From the NCBI GenBank assembly GCA_964554335.1, contig CAZKOF010000027.1, positions 1 to 25,393 on the forward strand: 25,393 nt of DNA. Direction: 5' to 3'. Of this stretch, positions 14,858 through 22,705 are shown piece after piece. The notes under the pieces are model-generated. The model saw only the letters and a program-made list of their open reading frames with translations. It searched no databases and was not told the DNA's origin. The position numbers and the translations under genes were made by a program. Source of the DNA: UBA3263 sp964554335. GTDB taxonomy: Bacteria > Bacteroidota > Bacteroidia > Bacteroidales > Muribaculaceae. Every line of letters starts with the position of its first letter. Positions within the stretch are counted from its first letter, which is position 1.

Positions 14858-17800
14858 TTACGGTTTGCGGGAGTAAATTTTAGTGTAGATTACGGGAATG
14901 ACGTAGATGTTGAGCACGGTCGACGATATCAGGCCGCCGAGAATGACCAGGGACATGGGCGACTGAATTTCATTGCCGGGCGCCTGACCGTTGAGAGCCA
15001 GCGGCAGAAGGGCCAGGGCGGAGGTCAGGGCGGTCATCACGATCGGCAGCAGGCGGTCTGACGAGCCGAGGCGCACGCGGTCGGCAACCGACAAGCCTTC
15101 GTCGCGCAGGGCGTTGTAGCGGCTCATCAGCAGCATGCCGTTGCGTGTCGATATGCCCATCAGCGAGATGAAGCCGATAATGGCCGGAATGTTGACCTCG
15201 CCGCCGCAGAGCGCGAGCATGAAGATGCCGCCGATGAGCGCCAAAGGCATGTTGACGAGAATCATCGCGGCCTGGGCCCTGGAGCGGAATTCGCCATATA
15301 GGAGCATGACAATAAGCAATATGGCGCCGAGGGTGGCAATCAACAACGTGCGCGACGCCGCAGCCGAGTTCTCGAACTGGCCGCCATACTGAAGGTAGTA
15401 GCCTTCGGGGAGGGTCACTTCCGCGGCAACGCGGCTGCGGATTTCCTTGACCGTCGATAGCAGGTCGCGGTCGGCGACGTTGGCTGAAATGATAATGCGA
15501 CGCTTGACGTTCTCGCGGTTGATTACGTTGGGACCCGACGTGGATATTATCTCGGCTATCTGCTCCAGGGGCACGCTCCCTGCCGGGGTGAGCACGCTCA
15601 ACATCCGCAGCGACGCGATGCTCTCGCGGGCTTCGGGGGCAAGAATTACCGTGAGGTCATAGGGGAAGTCGCCGTCATAGACGCGGCTGACCTTCCGGCC
15701 TCCGAGGGCGGCGGCGATGTAGCTGCGGAAGTCGGCGAGCGGGAGGCCGAGGCGGGCGAGCTCCGTGCGCTTCGGGCGGATTTGTAGCTCCGGGCGTTCA
15801 ACCTGCTGCTCGATGTTGAGGTCAACGACGCCGTTGACCTCCTCGGCGGCTTCTTTGATTTGAGTTGCCAGGCGGTGGAGTTCCGGAAGTTCGGGGCCGA
15901 AGAGCTTGATGGCAATCTGGCTCTCCGTTCCCGAGAGCATGGCGTCGATGCGGTGTGAGATTGGCTGGCCGATTTCAACGTTCACTCCCGGGAGGGCCGT
16001 GAGTTTCCGGCGCAGCTCGCTCTCGAGTTCCGTGCGCGAGCGGTTGCTCAGCGTGTATGGAACCTCGAACTCGCTGACGTTGACGTTCAGCGAATGTTCG
16101 TCGAGTTCGGCGCGCCCCGTTTTGCGCGCAACGCAGCTAACCTCGGGACTCTCCAATATCAGACGTTCGGCCTCGCGCCCGATGCGGTCGCTCTCTTCGA
16201 GCGAGACGCCCGGAAGGGTGGCTACGTTGATGGTGAACGAACCCTCGTTGAAGCGTGGCAGGAATCCGCCGCCGAGGGTGAAGAACACCACGAGCGCGCC
16301 GAGGAATAACACCGACGTGGCGCCAATCACCATGCCCGGCCTCCTCAGGGCGCCCCCGAGCGAGCGCTCATAGGCAGCGCGCAAGATCCGCGTCGTGCGC
16401 GGCTCACGGCTTTCGGTCTTTGAGTCCGGAAGGTAGCTGCAAAGAACCGGGGTCAGCGTCAGCGCAACTATGGTGCTGGCAATCAGGGAGACGATGAACG
16501 CAACGCCCAAAGGAATCAGAAGCCGACCCTCGACCCCGCTGAGGAAGAATAGCGGCAGGAAGCTCGCAATGATGACGAGCGAGGAGTTGAATATCGGGGT
16601 GCGGACCTCGGCCGACGCGTGATAGACGACTTCGCGCACCGGCAGCCGATCTCCCTCGGGAAGCGCACGGTTCCGGCGCAGGCGTTTATACACGTTTTCA
16701 ACGTCAACAATCGCGTCGTCGACCAGCGAGCCGATGGCAATGGCTATGCCGCCCAGGCTCATCGTGTTGATCGTGAAACCGCAGACATGAAGAATCAGCA
16801 GGGTCACGAAGATGCTCATCGGAAGCGCAACGAGCGAAATCAGCGTCGTGCGCAGGTTCATCAGGAAGAAAAAGAGCACTATGGCAACAAACAGTCCGCC
16901 TTCAAGCAGGGCACGTTGAAGATTGGAGATGCCCGTCGAAATGAAGTCGGCCTGCCGGAAAATGTCGGTATTCACCCTTACTCCGGGCGGGAGCGTCTTG
17001 GCCAGGGCCGCGAGCTCCGAGTCTATGCGCTCGGTCAGTCCGATGGTCCCGGCTCCGGGTTGCTTAGTTACGGTGATGATGACCGCCGGGTCGCCGTTGA
17101 CCGACGCCGTGCCGATGCGCGGAAGCGCGGCTCCGTCGCGCACCGTCGCAACGTGGCCTATCGTCAGCCCCGAACCGATGGGGGCGGCGGCGATGTCGGC
17201 CGGCGAAGAGGTGTTGAGGTCGGCGCGCACAAGATATTCGTTGCCGAAGTCATATATGATGCCACCCGAGGCATTGTCGTTCATCGATTCCGTTGCTCCG
17301 AGCAGGTCGTTGAGGTTCACGCCGTAGGCCTTCATGCGCTCCGGGTCGAGGAGAATCTGAAGCTCGCGGGCGTCGCCGCCGATAACGCTGACCGACGATA
17401 CTCCGCTGAGGCTCAGCAGGCGCGGACGTATGACCTTGTCGGCAATCGTGCGCAGCTCCATTTGGCTGACCGAGTCGCCCGGAGCCGTCAGCCCGATAAT
17501 CATCATTTCGCCGAGAATCGACGCCTGCGGACCGAGCACCGGGGCGTTGACGCCCGGAGGGAGCGACGAGGCTATGGGCGCCAGACGTTCGCTGACCATC
17601 TGGCGGGCGAGATAGATGTCGGTGTCCCAGTCGAATTCGACCCAGACAACCGAGAAGCCCGGTGACGACGTCGAGCGCACGCGCCGGATTCCCGTCGCGC
17701 CATTGACGGCGGCCTCAATCGGGTAGCTGACCTCACGCTCAACCTCTTCGGGAGCCAGGCCCGGTGCTTCGGTCATGACAACGACGGTCGGAGCTGTCAG

Positions 17801-17923
17801 GTCGGGAAAGATGTCGACCTCGGTGCGCGTCAGCGACCATATGCCGGCACAAAGAATTACGGTGCAGACAATCAGGACGATAACTCTGTTTGCCAGCGAG
17901 GAATGGATGATTCTGTTCAGCAT
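14858..17923 (-). CDS. CusA/CzcA-family RND efflux pump
   Basis: A 1,021-residue inner-membrane RND transporter, close to the usual 1,030-1,050. The N terminus (NRIIHSSLANRVIVLIVCTVILCAGIWSLTRTEVDIFPDL) and the TM4 motif SLGGIAIAIGSLVDDAIVDVENVYKRL are typical of the heavy-metal efflux branch, and the TM4 form is nearer CusA than CzcA. Two large periplasmic loops follow TM1 and TM7, giving the expected 12-helix layout. The methionines that form the CusA copper/silver site do not line up: the segment equivalent to LLYMPSTLPG reads SFTINVATLPG, and RYGMTVADV reads RLGLPLADF. The substrate is therefore left open. The adaptor gene ends 7 bases upstream and the outer-membrane channel follows. Confidence 0.93.
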   Translation of the reverse strand: MLNRIIHSSLANRVIVLIVCTVILCAGIWSLTRTEVDIFPDLTAPTVVVMTEAPGLAPEEVEREVSYPIEAAVNGATGIRRVRSTSSPGFSVVWVEFDWDTDIYLARQMVSERLAPIASSLPPGVNAPVLGPQASILGEMMIIGLTAPGDSVSQMELRTIADKVIRPRLLSLSGVSSVSVIGGDARELQILLDPERMKAYGVNLNDLLGATESMNDNASGGIIYDFGNEYLVRADLNTSSPADIAAAPIGSGLTIGHVATVRDGAALPRIGTASVNGDPAVIITVTKQPGAGTIGLTERIDSELAALAKTLPPGVRVNTDIFRQADFISTGISNLQRALLEGGLFVAIVLFFFLMNLRTTLISLVALPMSIFVTLLILHVCGFTINTMSLGGIAIAIGSLVDDAIVDVENVYKRLRRNRALPEGDRLPVREVVYHASAEVRTPIFNSSLVIIASFLPLFFLSGVEGRLLIPLGVAFIVSLIASTIVALTLTPVLCSYLPDSKTESREPRTTRILRAAYERSLGGALRRPGMVIGATSVLFLGALVVFFTLGGGFLPRFNEGSFTINVATLPGVSLEESDRIGREAERLILESPEVSCVARKTGRAELDEHSLNVNVSEFEVPYTLSNRSRTELESELRRKLTALPGVNVEIGQPISHRIDAMLSGTESQIAIKLFGPELPELHRLATQIKEAAEEVNGVVDLNIEQQVERPELQIRPKRTELARLGLPLADFRSYIAAALGGRKVSRVYDGDFPYDLTVILAPEARESIASLRMLSVLTPAGSVPLEQIAEIISTSGPNVINRENVKRRIIISANVADRDLLSTVKEIRSRVAAEVTLPEGYYLQYGGQFENSAAASRTLLIATLGAILLIVMLLYGEFRSRAQAAMILVNMPLALIGGIFMLALCGGEVNIPAIIGFISLMGISTRNGMLLMSRYNALRDEGLSVADRVRLGSSDRLLPIVMTALTSALALLPLALNGQAPGNEIQSPMSLVILGGLISSTVLNIYVIPVIYTKIYSRKP

Positions 17924-17930
17924 CGTGGGG

Positions 17931-19031
17931 TCAGTGTTGGTGGGAATGGCCTTCGGGAACTTTGCCGGAACTTTCAGCCAGGCGCACGGTCATGGCGCTC
18001 GCTGTCACGACAGGTTCGCCCCCGTGGAGGCCCGCGATGATTTCAATTCTGCGACCGTCGCTCTCGCCCGGAGTGACGCGCACCTTCTCGTAGTGGCCCG
18101 GAGAGTGGCGGAGGTAGACGTAGTACTCGCCCTGCTGTTCGCTGATGGCGTCAATGGGCACGGCAATTACTCCGCTGCGCGTGGCGCCGAGGAGCTTGAC
18201 GCTGACCCCCTCGCCGGGAGCTATGGCGCCGTCGTTATTAAAAGTGAAATATATGCAGGCATAGCCTTTTTCAGAGCTGATGCCGGTTTTTTTGCCTCCA
18301 TGTTCGCTGAGGGTGAAGTCGCCGATGTGGGCGTCGGTGATCCCCGCGAGTTGTCCGTAGAGTGTCGGGGAAACTTCGGCGTGCAGCGTCAGCAGTTCGT
18401 CGGCCGTGATGGTGGCAATCGGGTCGCCGGCCTGAACGTAGGCGCCGTTCGAGGTTGCCAGCGACGTGATGAGCCCGCCGGTCGGGGCAAGCACTCTTCC
18501 GCTCGAAGCTGAGGGGGCATAGGTCGCTTTGGCCTCTTCATAGGCGGCGACTGCGGCGTTATAGTCAGTGGCGGTCACCAATCGGTCGTTATAGAGCGGT
18601 GTCAGACGTTCAACCTCTCGGCGCGCGGCGTCGAGGGTGGCTTTTGCCGCGCGGTTGCCGTCGCCGCCGCTAACCGCCGTGGGATCTATCGTGGCAATGA
18701 GCGCCCCGCGGGTAACCGGCATGCCTACATTGCTCGCCGAAGCCATGCGCACGATGCCCGATATGGGCGCCGATGCCGTGGCGGCATTGGCCGAGGTGCG
18801 CTCAATAATCCCTGAGGCCGGAAAGACGGTCGAAAATTCACCCGGGCGAACCGTGTCGACCTTCACCCCGAACCGTTCGGCCTGCTCGTCGGCAAGCTCT
18901 ATGAGTCCGGGTTGTTCGTGTTCCCGGACCGCTTCCTCGCTTTCGACGTCAGGCTTATGGTCGTGGATGCAGGCGCTCAGACATATGGTCGTGGCCATGT
19001 AAATCAGCTTTGTCGTCTTCATATCGGTCAC
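17931..19031 (-). CDS. RND adaptor (membrane fusion protein), CusB/CzcB-type lipoprotein
   Basis: A 366-residue periplasmic adaptor. The lipobox LSAC near residue 20 indicates a lipoprotein. A strand-rich lipoyl-like half precedes a helical hairpin (AAKATLDAARREVERLTPLYNDRLVTATDYNAAVAAYEEAKATY), followed by the second lipoyl half (GRVLAPTGGLITSL) and a beta-barrel domain. Histidines cluster at both ends: CIHDHKP just after the lipid anchor and EGHSHQH at the very C terminus, which suggests metal contact. The gene begins with ATGA overlapping the stop of the lipoprotein gene; a second ATG at 19022 is the alternative start. It links pump and outer-membrane channel. Confidence 0.91.
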   Translation of the reverse strand: MTDMKTTKLIYMATTICLSACIHDHKPDVESEEAVREHEQPGLIELADEQAERFGVKVDTVRPGEFSTVFPASGIIERTSANAATASAPISGIVRMASASNVGMPVTRGALIATIDPTAVSGGDGNRAAKATLDAARREVERLTPLYNDRLVTATDYNAAVAAYEEAKATYAPSASSGRVLAPTGGLITSLATSNGAYVQAGDPIATITADELLTLHAEVSPTLYGQLAGITDAHIGDFTLSEHGGKKTGISSEKGYACIYFTFNNDGAIAPGEGVSVKLLGATRSGVIAVPIDAISEQQGEYYVYLRHSPGHYEKVRVTPGESDGRRIEIIAGLHGGEPVVTASAMTVRLAESSGKVPEGHSHQH

Positions 19032-19849
19032 TCTGAGGTTCGTGCGGCCTGATCGCGGGCCAGTTGGAGTTTTGCTTTGAGCTGCTCGAGTCGGCGGACG
19101 CCGTTGTTGAGCGTTTTCATTGCCGAGCCCATGCGGTAGGTGTCGGCCATCGCGTGGACCTCCTTTGCCGAAAGCGAGGCCGTCGGGGCCTTCTTGCCGC
19201 CGGTGAAAGTGAGGGTAACCGGGCCGCGACCGTCCATTTCGACGGCGAAGACTCCGAGCGTGTCGGCCGCGGCCGACGGGAAGCGGACGCTTTCGCGGCT
19301 CAGGCGGTCGGTGGCGTCAAACGGGATGCTTCCGGAGGTGACGCTGATGCCGTCGCGGCTGAGTGTCAGCGATGTGTGGTGGGCCGAGTTGCCCGCAAGT
19401 GAGCTGATGACATAGAAGTCGCCCGCATTGCTCAGGCGGCTGACCGCAGTGTTTTTGTCGCGCCAGTTGGCCGGAACGTCCTTATGGATCAGATATGGCT
19501 CTATGACGTCCTCACTGCGGGGGACAACGGTGAAATATGCGCTCATCGAGTCAATATATGCTCCCGAATACTGCATGAGAGTCTGCAGGTCGGCAATCTC
19601 CTGCTCCGTCTTGCGCTCCATGATGCGCGGGCGCAGGGCCAGGGCCGCGCGTCCCGCCTCAATCTGCTTGGGGTAGGTGGTTGTCAGGGAGTCGAGCATC
19701 GTCTCTGCAGCGGCGAAATCGCCGCGTCCGAGGGCTGCCGAGGCTTCGGCGACGAGCGAGTCGGCGGCCGCGCGGTCGCCGTTGTCCGACGAGCATGCCG
19801 CGAGAATGACCAGCGGCAGCATAAGGAGTTTACTTGCTTCTTTCAACAT
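19028..19849 (-). CDS. Lipoprotein of unknown function between relA and the RND adaptor
   Basis: A 273-residue lipoprotein with a signal peptide ending in LAAC (cysteine at 19). An early segment (ADSLVAEASAALGRGDFAAAETMLDSLTTTYPKQIEAGRAAL, about 29-71) is a TPR-like helix pair. The middle holds strands around FYVISSLAGNSAHHTSLTLSRDGISVTSG, and the tail (about 235-273) is a charged helix suited to coiled-coil packing. I do not recognise a named family. The start overlaps the relA end by 20 bases and the stop overlaps the adaptor start as ATGA, so it is made together with both. It may be an envelope accessory factor of the pump or a separate gene conserved with relA. Confidence 0.75.
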   Translation of the reverse strand: MLKEASKLLMLPLVILAACSSDNGDRAAADSLVAEASAALGRGDFAAAETMLDSLTTTYPKQIEAGRAALALRPRIMERKTEQEIADLQTLMQYSGAYIDSMSAYFTVVPRSEDVIEPYLIHKDVPANWRDKNTAVSRLSNAGDFYVISSLAGNSAHHTSLTLSRDGISVTSGSIPFDATDRLSRESVRFPSAAADTLGVFAVEMDGRGPVTLTFTGGKKAPTASLSAKEVHAMADTYRMGSAMKTLNNGVRRLEQLKAKLQLARDQAARTSE

Positions 19850-22055
19850 TTTTTACGCCTTTGATAGTTTTGATTTTCTTGATTAGTGTGGCCAGCGCGT
19901 CCGTGGAATTAACGCCGACGGTCAGCGTTCCGCGGAACAGGCCGTCGTTGGAGTCAATCGATATGTTGCGGAGCTGAATGTCGCGCTCCTTATTTATGAT
20001 AGAGGTGATATTCGTGACGATACCGATGTCGTCAATGCCCATGACCGCAATCGAGGCCGGGAACGCCGTGTCGTTCGAGCCGCTCCAACGGGTGTCAATA
20101 ATGCGGTAGGGATAGCGTTCGCTGATATGTCTGGCGTTGGGGCAGTCGCTGCGGTGAATTTTAACCACGCCGTCGGAGCTGATGAATCCGAAGACGTCGT
20201 CGCCGTAAATCGGGTTGCAGCAGCGTGCCATCTTGTAGTTCATCCCTTTGAGTTTCGATGAACCGATAATCAACACGTCGCCCGACCCGCGCGAGCTTTC
20301 CGTTTCTTCGTCCGGCTGCTGCATCACGTAGTTCTCGGCCGAGCGTGCCGCATCCGAGGCTGCCGGCAACTCCTCAGGGCGCGCAAAGTCGGCATACTGC
20401 TCCAGTACGCGGTTCGTGTCGAGCTCGTCAACTCCCAGCGCCGCAAAAAAGTCGGTGACGGTCTTGTAGCCCATCTTTTTGATGAAGCGCATCAGCGTCG
20501 GCTCGTCGAGTTCCAGTTTGCGGTTTTTTGCCCGGCGGGTCAGCGTCTCGCGTCCGATGTCGGCATGTCGGTTGCGCGCCTCGTTAAGAACCTGACGGAT
20601 TTTCGTGCGTGCCTTCGCCGTGACAACAAATTGCAGCCAGTCAGCCGTCGGACTCTGCTGAGCCGAAGAGTTGACTTCAACCGTGTCGCCGCTCTGGAGC
20701 CGATGGTTAATTTTGTGGTTTTTGCCGTTGATGCGCCCGCCGGTGCACTGACACCCTAACTTTGTGTGGATACTGAACGCGAAGTCAAGCACTGTCGCCC
20801 CTTTCGGAAGCCGGTGAAGGTCGCCGCGGGGGGTGAACACGAACACCTCGTCCGAATATATGTCCATGCTCATGTTTTTCATGAGTTCCAGCGGACCCGA
20901 GTCGGCCGTTTCGAGAATGTCGCGGACGTTGTTCATCCACTGGTCCAGACCGTTCTCCCCCTTGATTCCCTTATAGCGCCAATGGGCCGCAAGACCTTTT
21001 TCGGCAATCAGGTCCATACGGCGCGTGCGGATCTGAACCTCGACCCAGCGCTCCTGAGGACCCGCAACCGTTATGTGCAGGCTCTCATAGCCGTTGGTTT
21101 TCGGAATGCTGATCCAATCTTTCATGCGCGCCGGATTCGGCCGATACATGTCGGTCACGACCGAATACGCCAGCCAGCAGTCGGCTTTCTCCCGCTCCGG
21201 CGGTGTGTCGATGATGACGCGGATGGCAAACAAATCATATATATGGTCCAGGTCATTATGCTGCTTCTGAATCTTGTTCCATATCGACGATATCGACTTC
21301 GTGCGCCCTTTGATGTCAAACTTCAGTCCCGCGGCCTGCAACTTCGCCTTGACCGGAGCGATGAAGTCTGCAATGTAGGCTTCACGCGCCGCCTTGCGTT
21401 GGTTCAGGTCATGGGCAATGCGCGTGAATACCTCGCGGTTCGAATATTTGAGGCTCAAATCCTCCAACTCGCCCTTGATGGCATAGAGGCCAAGACGATG
21501 GGCCAGAGGAGCATAAAGATAACGTGCCTCGGCAGCAACACGCCTGACGCCCTCCTCGTCCGGATGATGGTTGATTGCGCGCATGAGCTGCAAGCGCTCG
21601 ACTATCACCGTGATAATCACTCGGATATCCTGAGCAAACGTCAGCAGCAGATTGCGAAAGTTCTCATCCTCGACCGACGCCGTGCGCTCATAAAGCGAGT
21701 CAACCTTATTCAGGCCGTTGATAAGCTTGACAACGTCGGCACCCCAATCGGCCTCGACAGGGCGCGGGTCACGCTCGCAGTCCTGACACAATGGCGCCAA
21801 CAATAGCGCCAGCGCCATAGAACGGTCAGGACTCAAAGCCGTGGCCATGAGTTCGACCGTCTGCAGGCGGTGAAGCAACAGGTTGTGGCCGAAATGATTC
21901 CGGCCATAATGTCCCTCGGCGATGCCCTCGGCAAGCCGATGGCGCAGACGCCTGACATCATCCCGGCTGACAACGCCGGCATAATGCCGCCTGACGCTCC
22001 GGTAGAGCGGTGCCAGCACAGGCACTTCCTCTGATGTAAAATACTCCGTAGTCAT
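19830..22055 (-). CDS. RelA/SpoT-family (p)ppGpp synthetase with degenerate hydrolase domain
   Basis: A long RSH protein of 741 residues. In the N-terminal HD region the catalytic pair is replaced: where hydrolases read ALLHDVVED, this one reads LLLAPLCQD (about 84-92), so hydrolysis is probably lost, as in RelA of Proteobacteria. The synthetase domain is intact (IKGRTKSISSIWNKI, RMKDWISIPKTNGYESLH, EVQIRTRRMDLIAEKGLAAHWRYKG). It carries the RxKD signature typical of bifunctional Rel, not the ExDD of RelA. TGS (DEVFVFTPRGDLHRLPKGATVLDFAFSIH), a zinc-finger-like CC...H...C segment and a C-terminal ACT domain follow. The ATG at 22055 is chosen because a -7 element lies just before it. It heads the operon with the efflux genes. 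Confidence 0.92.
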   Translation of the reverse strand: MTTEYFTSEEVPVLAPLYRSVRRHYAGVVSRDDVRRLRHRLAEGIAEGHYGRNHFGHNLLLHRLQTVELMATALSPDRSMALALLLAPLCQDCERDPRPVEADWGADVVKLINGLNKVDSLYERTASVEDENFRNLLLTFAQDIRVIITVIVERLQLMRAINHHPDEEGVRRVAAEARYLYAPLAHRLGLYAIKGELEDLSLKYSNREVFTRIAHDLNQRKAAREAYIADFIAPVKAKLQAAGLKFDIKGRTKSISSIWNKIQKQHNDLDHIYDLFAIRVIIDTPPEREKADCWLAYSVVTDMYRPNPARMKDWISIPKTNGYESLHITVAGPQERWVEVQIRTRRMDLIAEKGLAAHWRYKGIKGENGLDQWMNNVRDILETADSGPLELMKNMSMDIYSDEVFVFTPRGDLHRLPKGATVLDFAFSIHTKLGCQCTGGRINGKNHKINHRLQSGDTVEVNSSAQQSPTADWLQFVVTAKARTKIRQVLNEARNRHADIGRETLTRRAKNRKLELDEPTLMRFIKKMGYKTVTDFFAALGVDELDTNRVLEQYADFARPEELPAASDAARSAENYVMQQPDEETESSRGSGDVLIIGSSKLKGMNYKMARCCNPIYGDDVFGFISSDGVVKIHRSDCPNARHISERYPYRIIDTRWSGSNDTAFPASIAVMGIDDIGIVTNITSIINKERDIQLRNISIDSNDGLFRGTLTVGVNSTDALATLIKKIKTIKGVKNVERSK

Positions 22056-22064
22056 ATTCACCCG

Positions 22065-22072
22065 CAAAGATA
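22065..22072 (-). promoter_or_regulatory. -7 element directly upstream of the RelA-type gene
   Basis: TATCTTTG on the minus strand is a perfect TAnnTTTG match that ends 9 bases before the ATG at 22055. The expected TTG about 20 bases further upstream is missing; the nearest lie at 14 and 25 bases. If active, it gives a leader of only a few bases. Confidence 0.45.
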
Positions 22073-22207
22073 GCAAAAAATTTTCGCAACCCCGTTGCAA
22101 TCCCCCTATTTCACCATTTCACCATCCGCCGGGAGCTTCCCACCAAATTTAAGGCCTTTCTTATGTCAATCCTCATTGCCTCCTTCTCCGTGATGGCTTT
22201 GTCTTGG

Positions 22208-22521
22208 AGTTGGTATCTCTTGAATTATTTTCTTTATTTCTTTCTCGTATTCCGCAACTCCTATAGGACGTTCAATGCCCTCAAATGACCATTATACCAC
22301 AGTGTCATTTTTTGATTTGCATATAAGCAGACTTTTTGAATATCGCCAAAAAAGTCAACAGCCTGTTAACTTTTTTTAACCCACTGGCTATATGTCTTAT
22401 ACCACCTGCGAGCTGCTTTTATATTTGAAAGCGACAGGCCTTTGTCTCCGGGGAATTCTGTTAGTAAATCAAGTGTTACATGCTTCAGCAGTCCGTCACC
22501 GTATTTAGCGGTTGCAGACAT
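22208..22521 (-). pseudogene. Remnant of a YhcG/DUF1016 PDDEXK nuclease gene
   Basis: Two pieces of one family are left. A 51-codon frame from ATG 22521 to TAA 22366 contains AKYGDGLLKHVTLDLLTEF followed by PGDKGLSLSNIKAARRWY, which resembles the helical N-terminal domain of DUF1016 proteins. Further on, 22285-22208 reads FEGIERPIGVAEYEKEI and KKIIQEIPT, matching the C-terminal end of the same family, where a PIGV-type motif is followed by a leucine- or isoleucine-rich tail. The nuclease core between them is missing. The remaining bases to 22101 (about 22107-22207) include an out-of-frame helix-like continuation. Of the 605 bases between the RelA-type gene and the secreted protein, this is the only gene-like content. 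Confidence 0.6.
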
Positions 22522-22544
22522 GATACAAATTTTTAGAATTCTCC

Positions 22545-22552
22545 GGGGGGGG
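22545..22552. repeat. G8 homopolymer tract
   Basis: Eight G on the plus strand; on the minus strand it reads TTTA followed by eight C. It lies 23 bases upstream of the DUF1016 remnant start and resembles the tracts at 40-48 and 25236-25246. Confidence 0.75.
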
Positions 22553-22637
22553 TAAACTGCTCTCAGATCTATTTAGTTATGCCAGACCGCAAAATATTGC
22601 GACGGGCGGTTGTGACGGCCGGTTGGATGGGATGCGC

Positions 22638-22677
22638 AAAAAGTCACCCCGGAGGTGTCGGCCGACACGCTCCGGGG
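22638..22677 (-). terminator. Intrinsic terminator of the secreted-protein gene
   Basis: On the minus strand CCCCGGAG (22677-22670) pairs with CTCCGGGG (22654-22647) around a TGTCGGCCGACA palindrome, followed by TGAC and TTTTT (22642-22638). It is 28 bases past the stop codon. The stem is strong. Confidence 0.85.
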
Positions 22678-22705
22678 CAACCCATTCAATCAACAAAATT
22701 CTTGG

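Noticed and set aside
16619..17665. Plus-strand open frame of 348 codons opposite the RND pump
   Set aside because: Its composition, rich in R, H, D and Q, and its complete overlap with the pump gene mark it as a shadow.
20766..21806. Long plus-strand open frame (346 codons) opposite the RelA-type gene
   Set aside because: It lies fully inside the well-supported RelA/SpoT-family gene on the other strand and its translation resembles no family. GC-rich coding DNA gives such mirror frames.
22366..22521. 51-codon frame as an intact small antitoxin or regulator
   Set aside because: It looks like an internal piece of the DUF1016 N-terminal domain, and a second piece of the same family lies just downstream, so a gene remnant is more likely.
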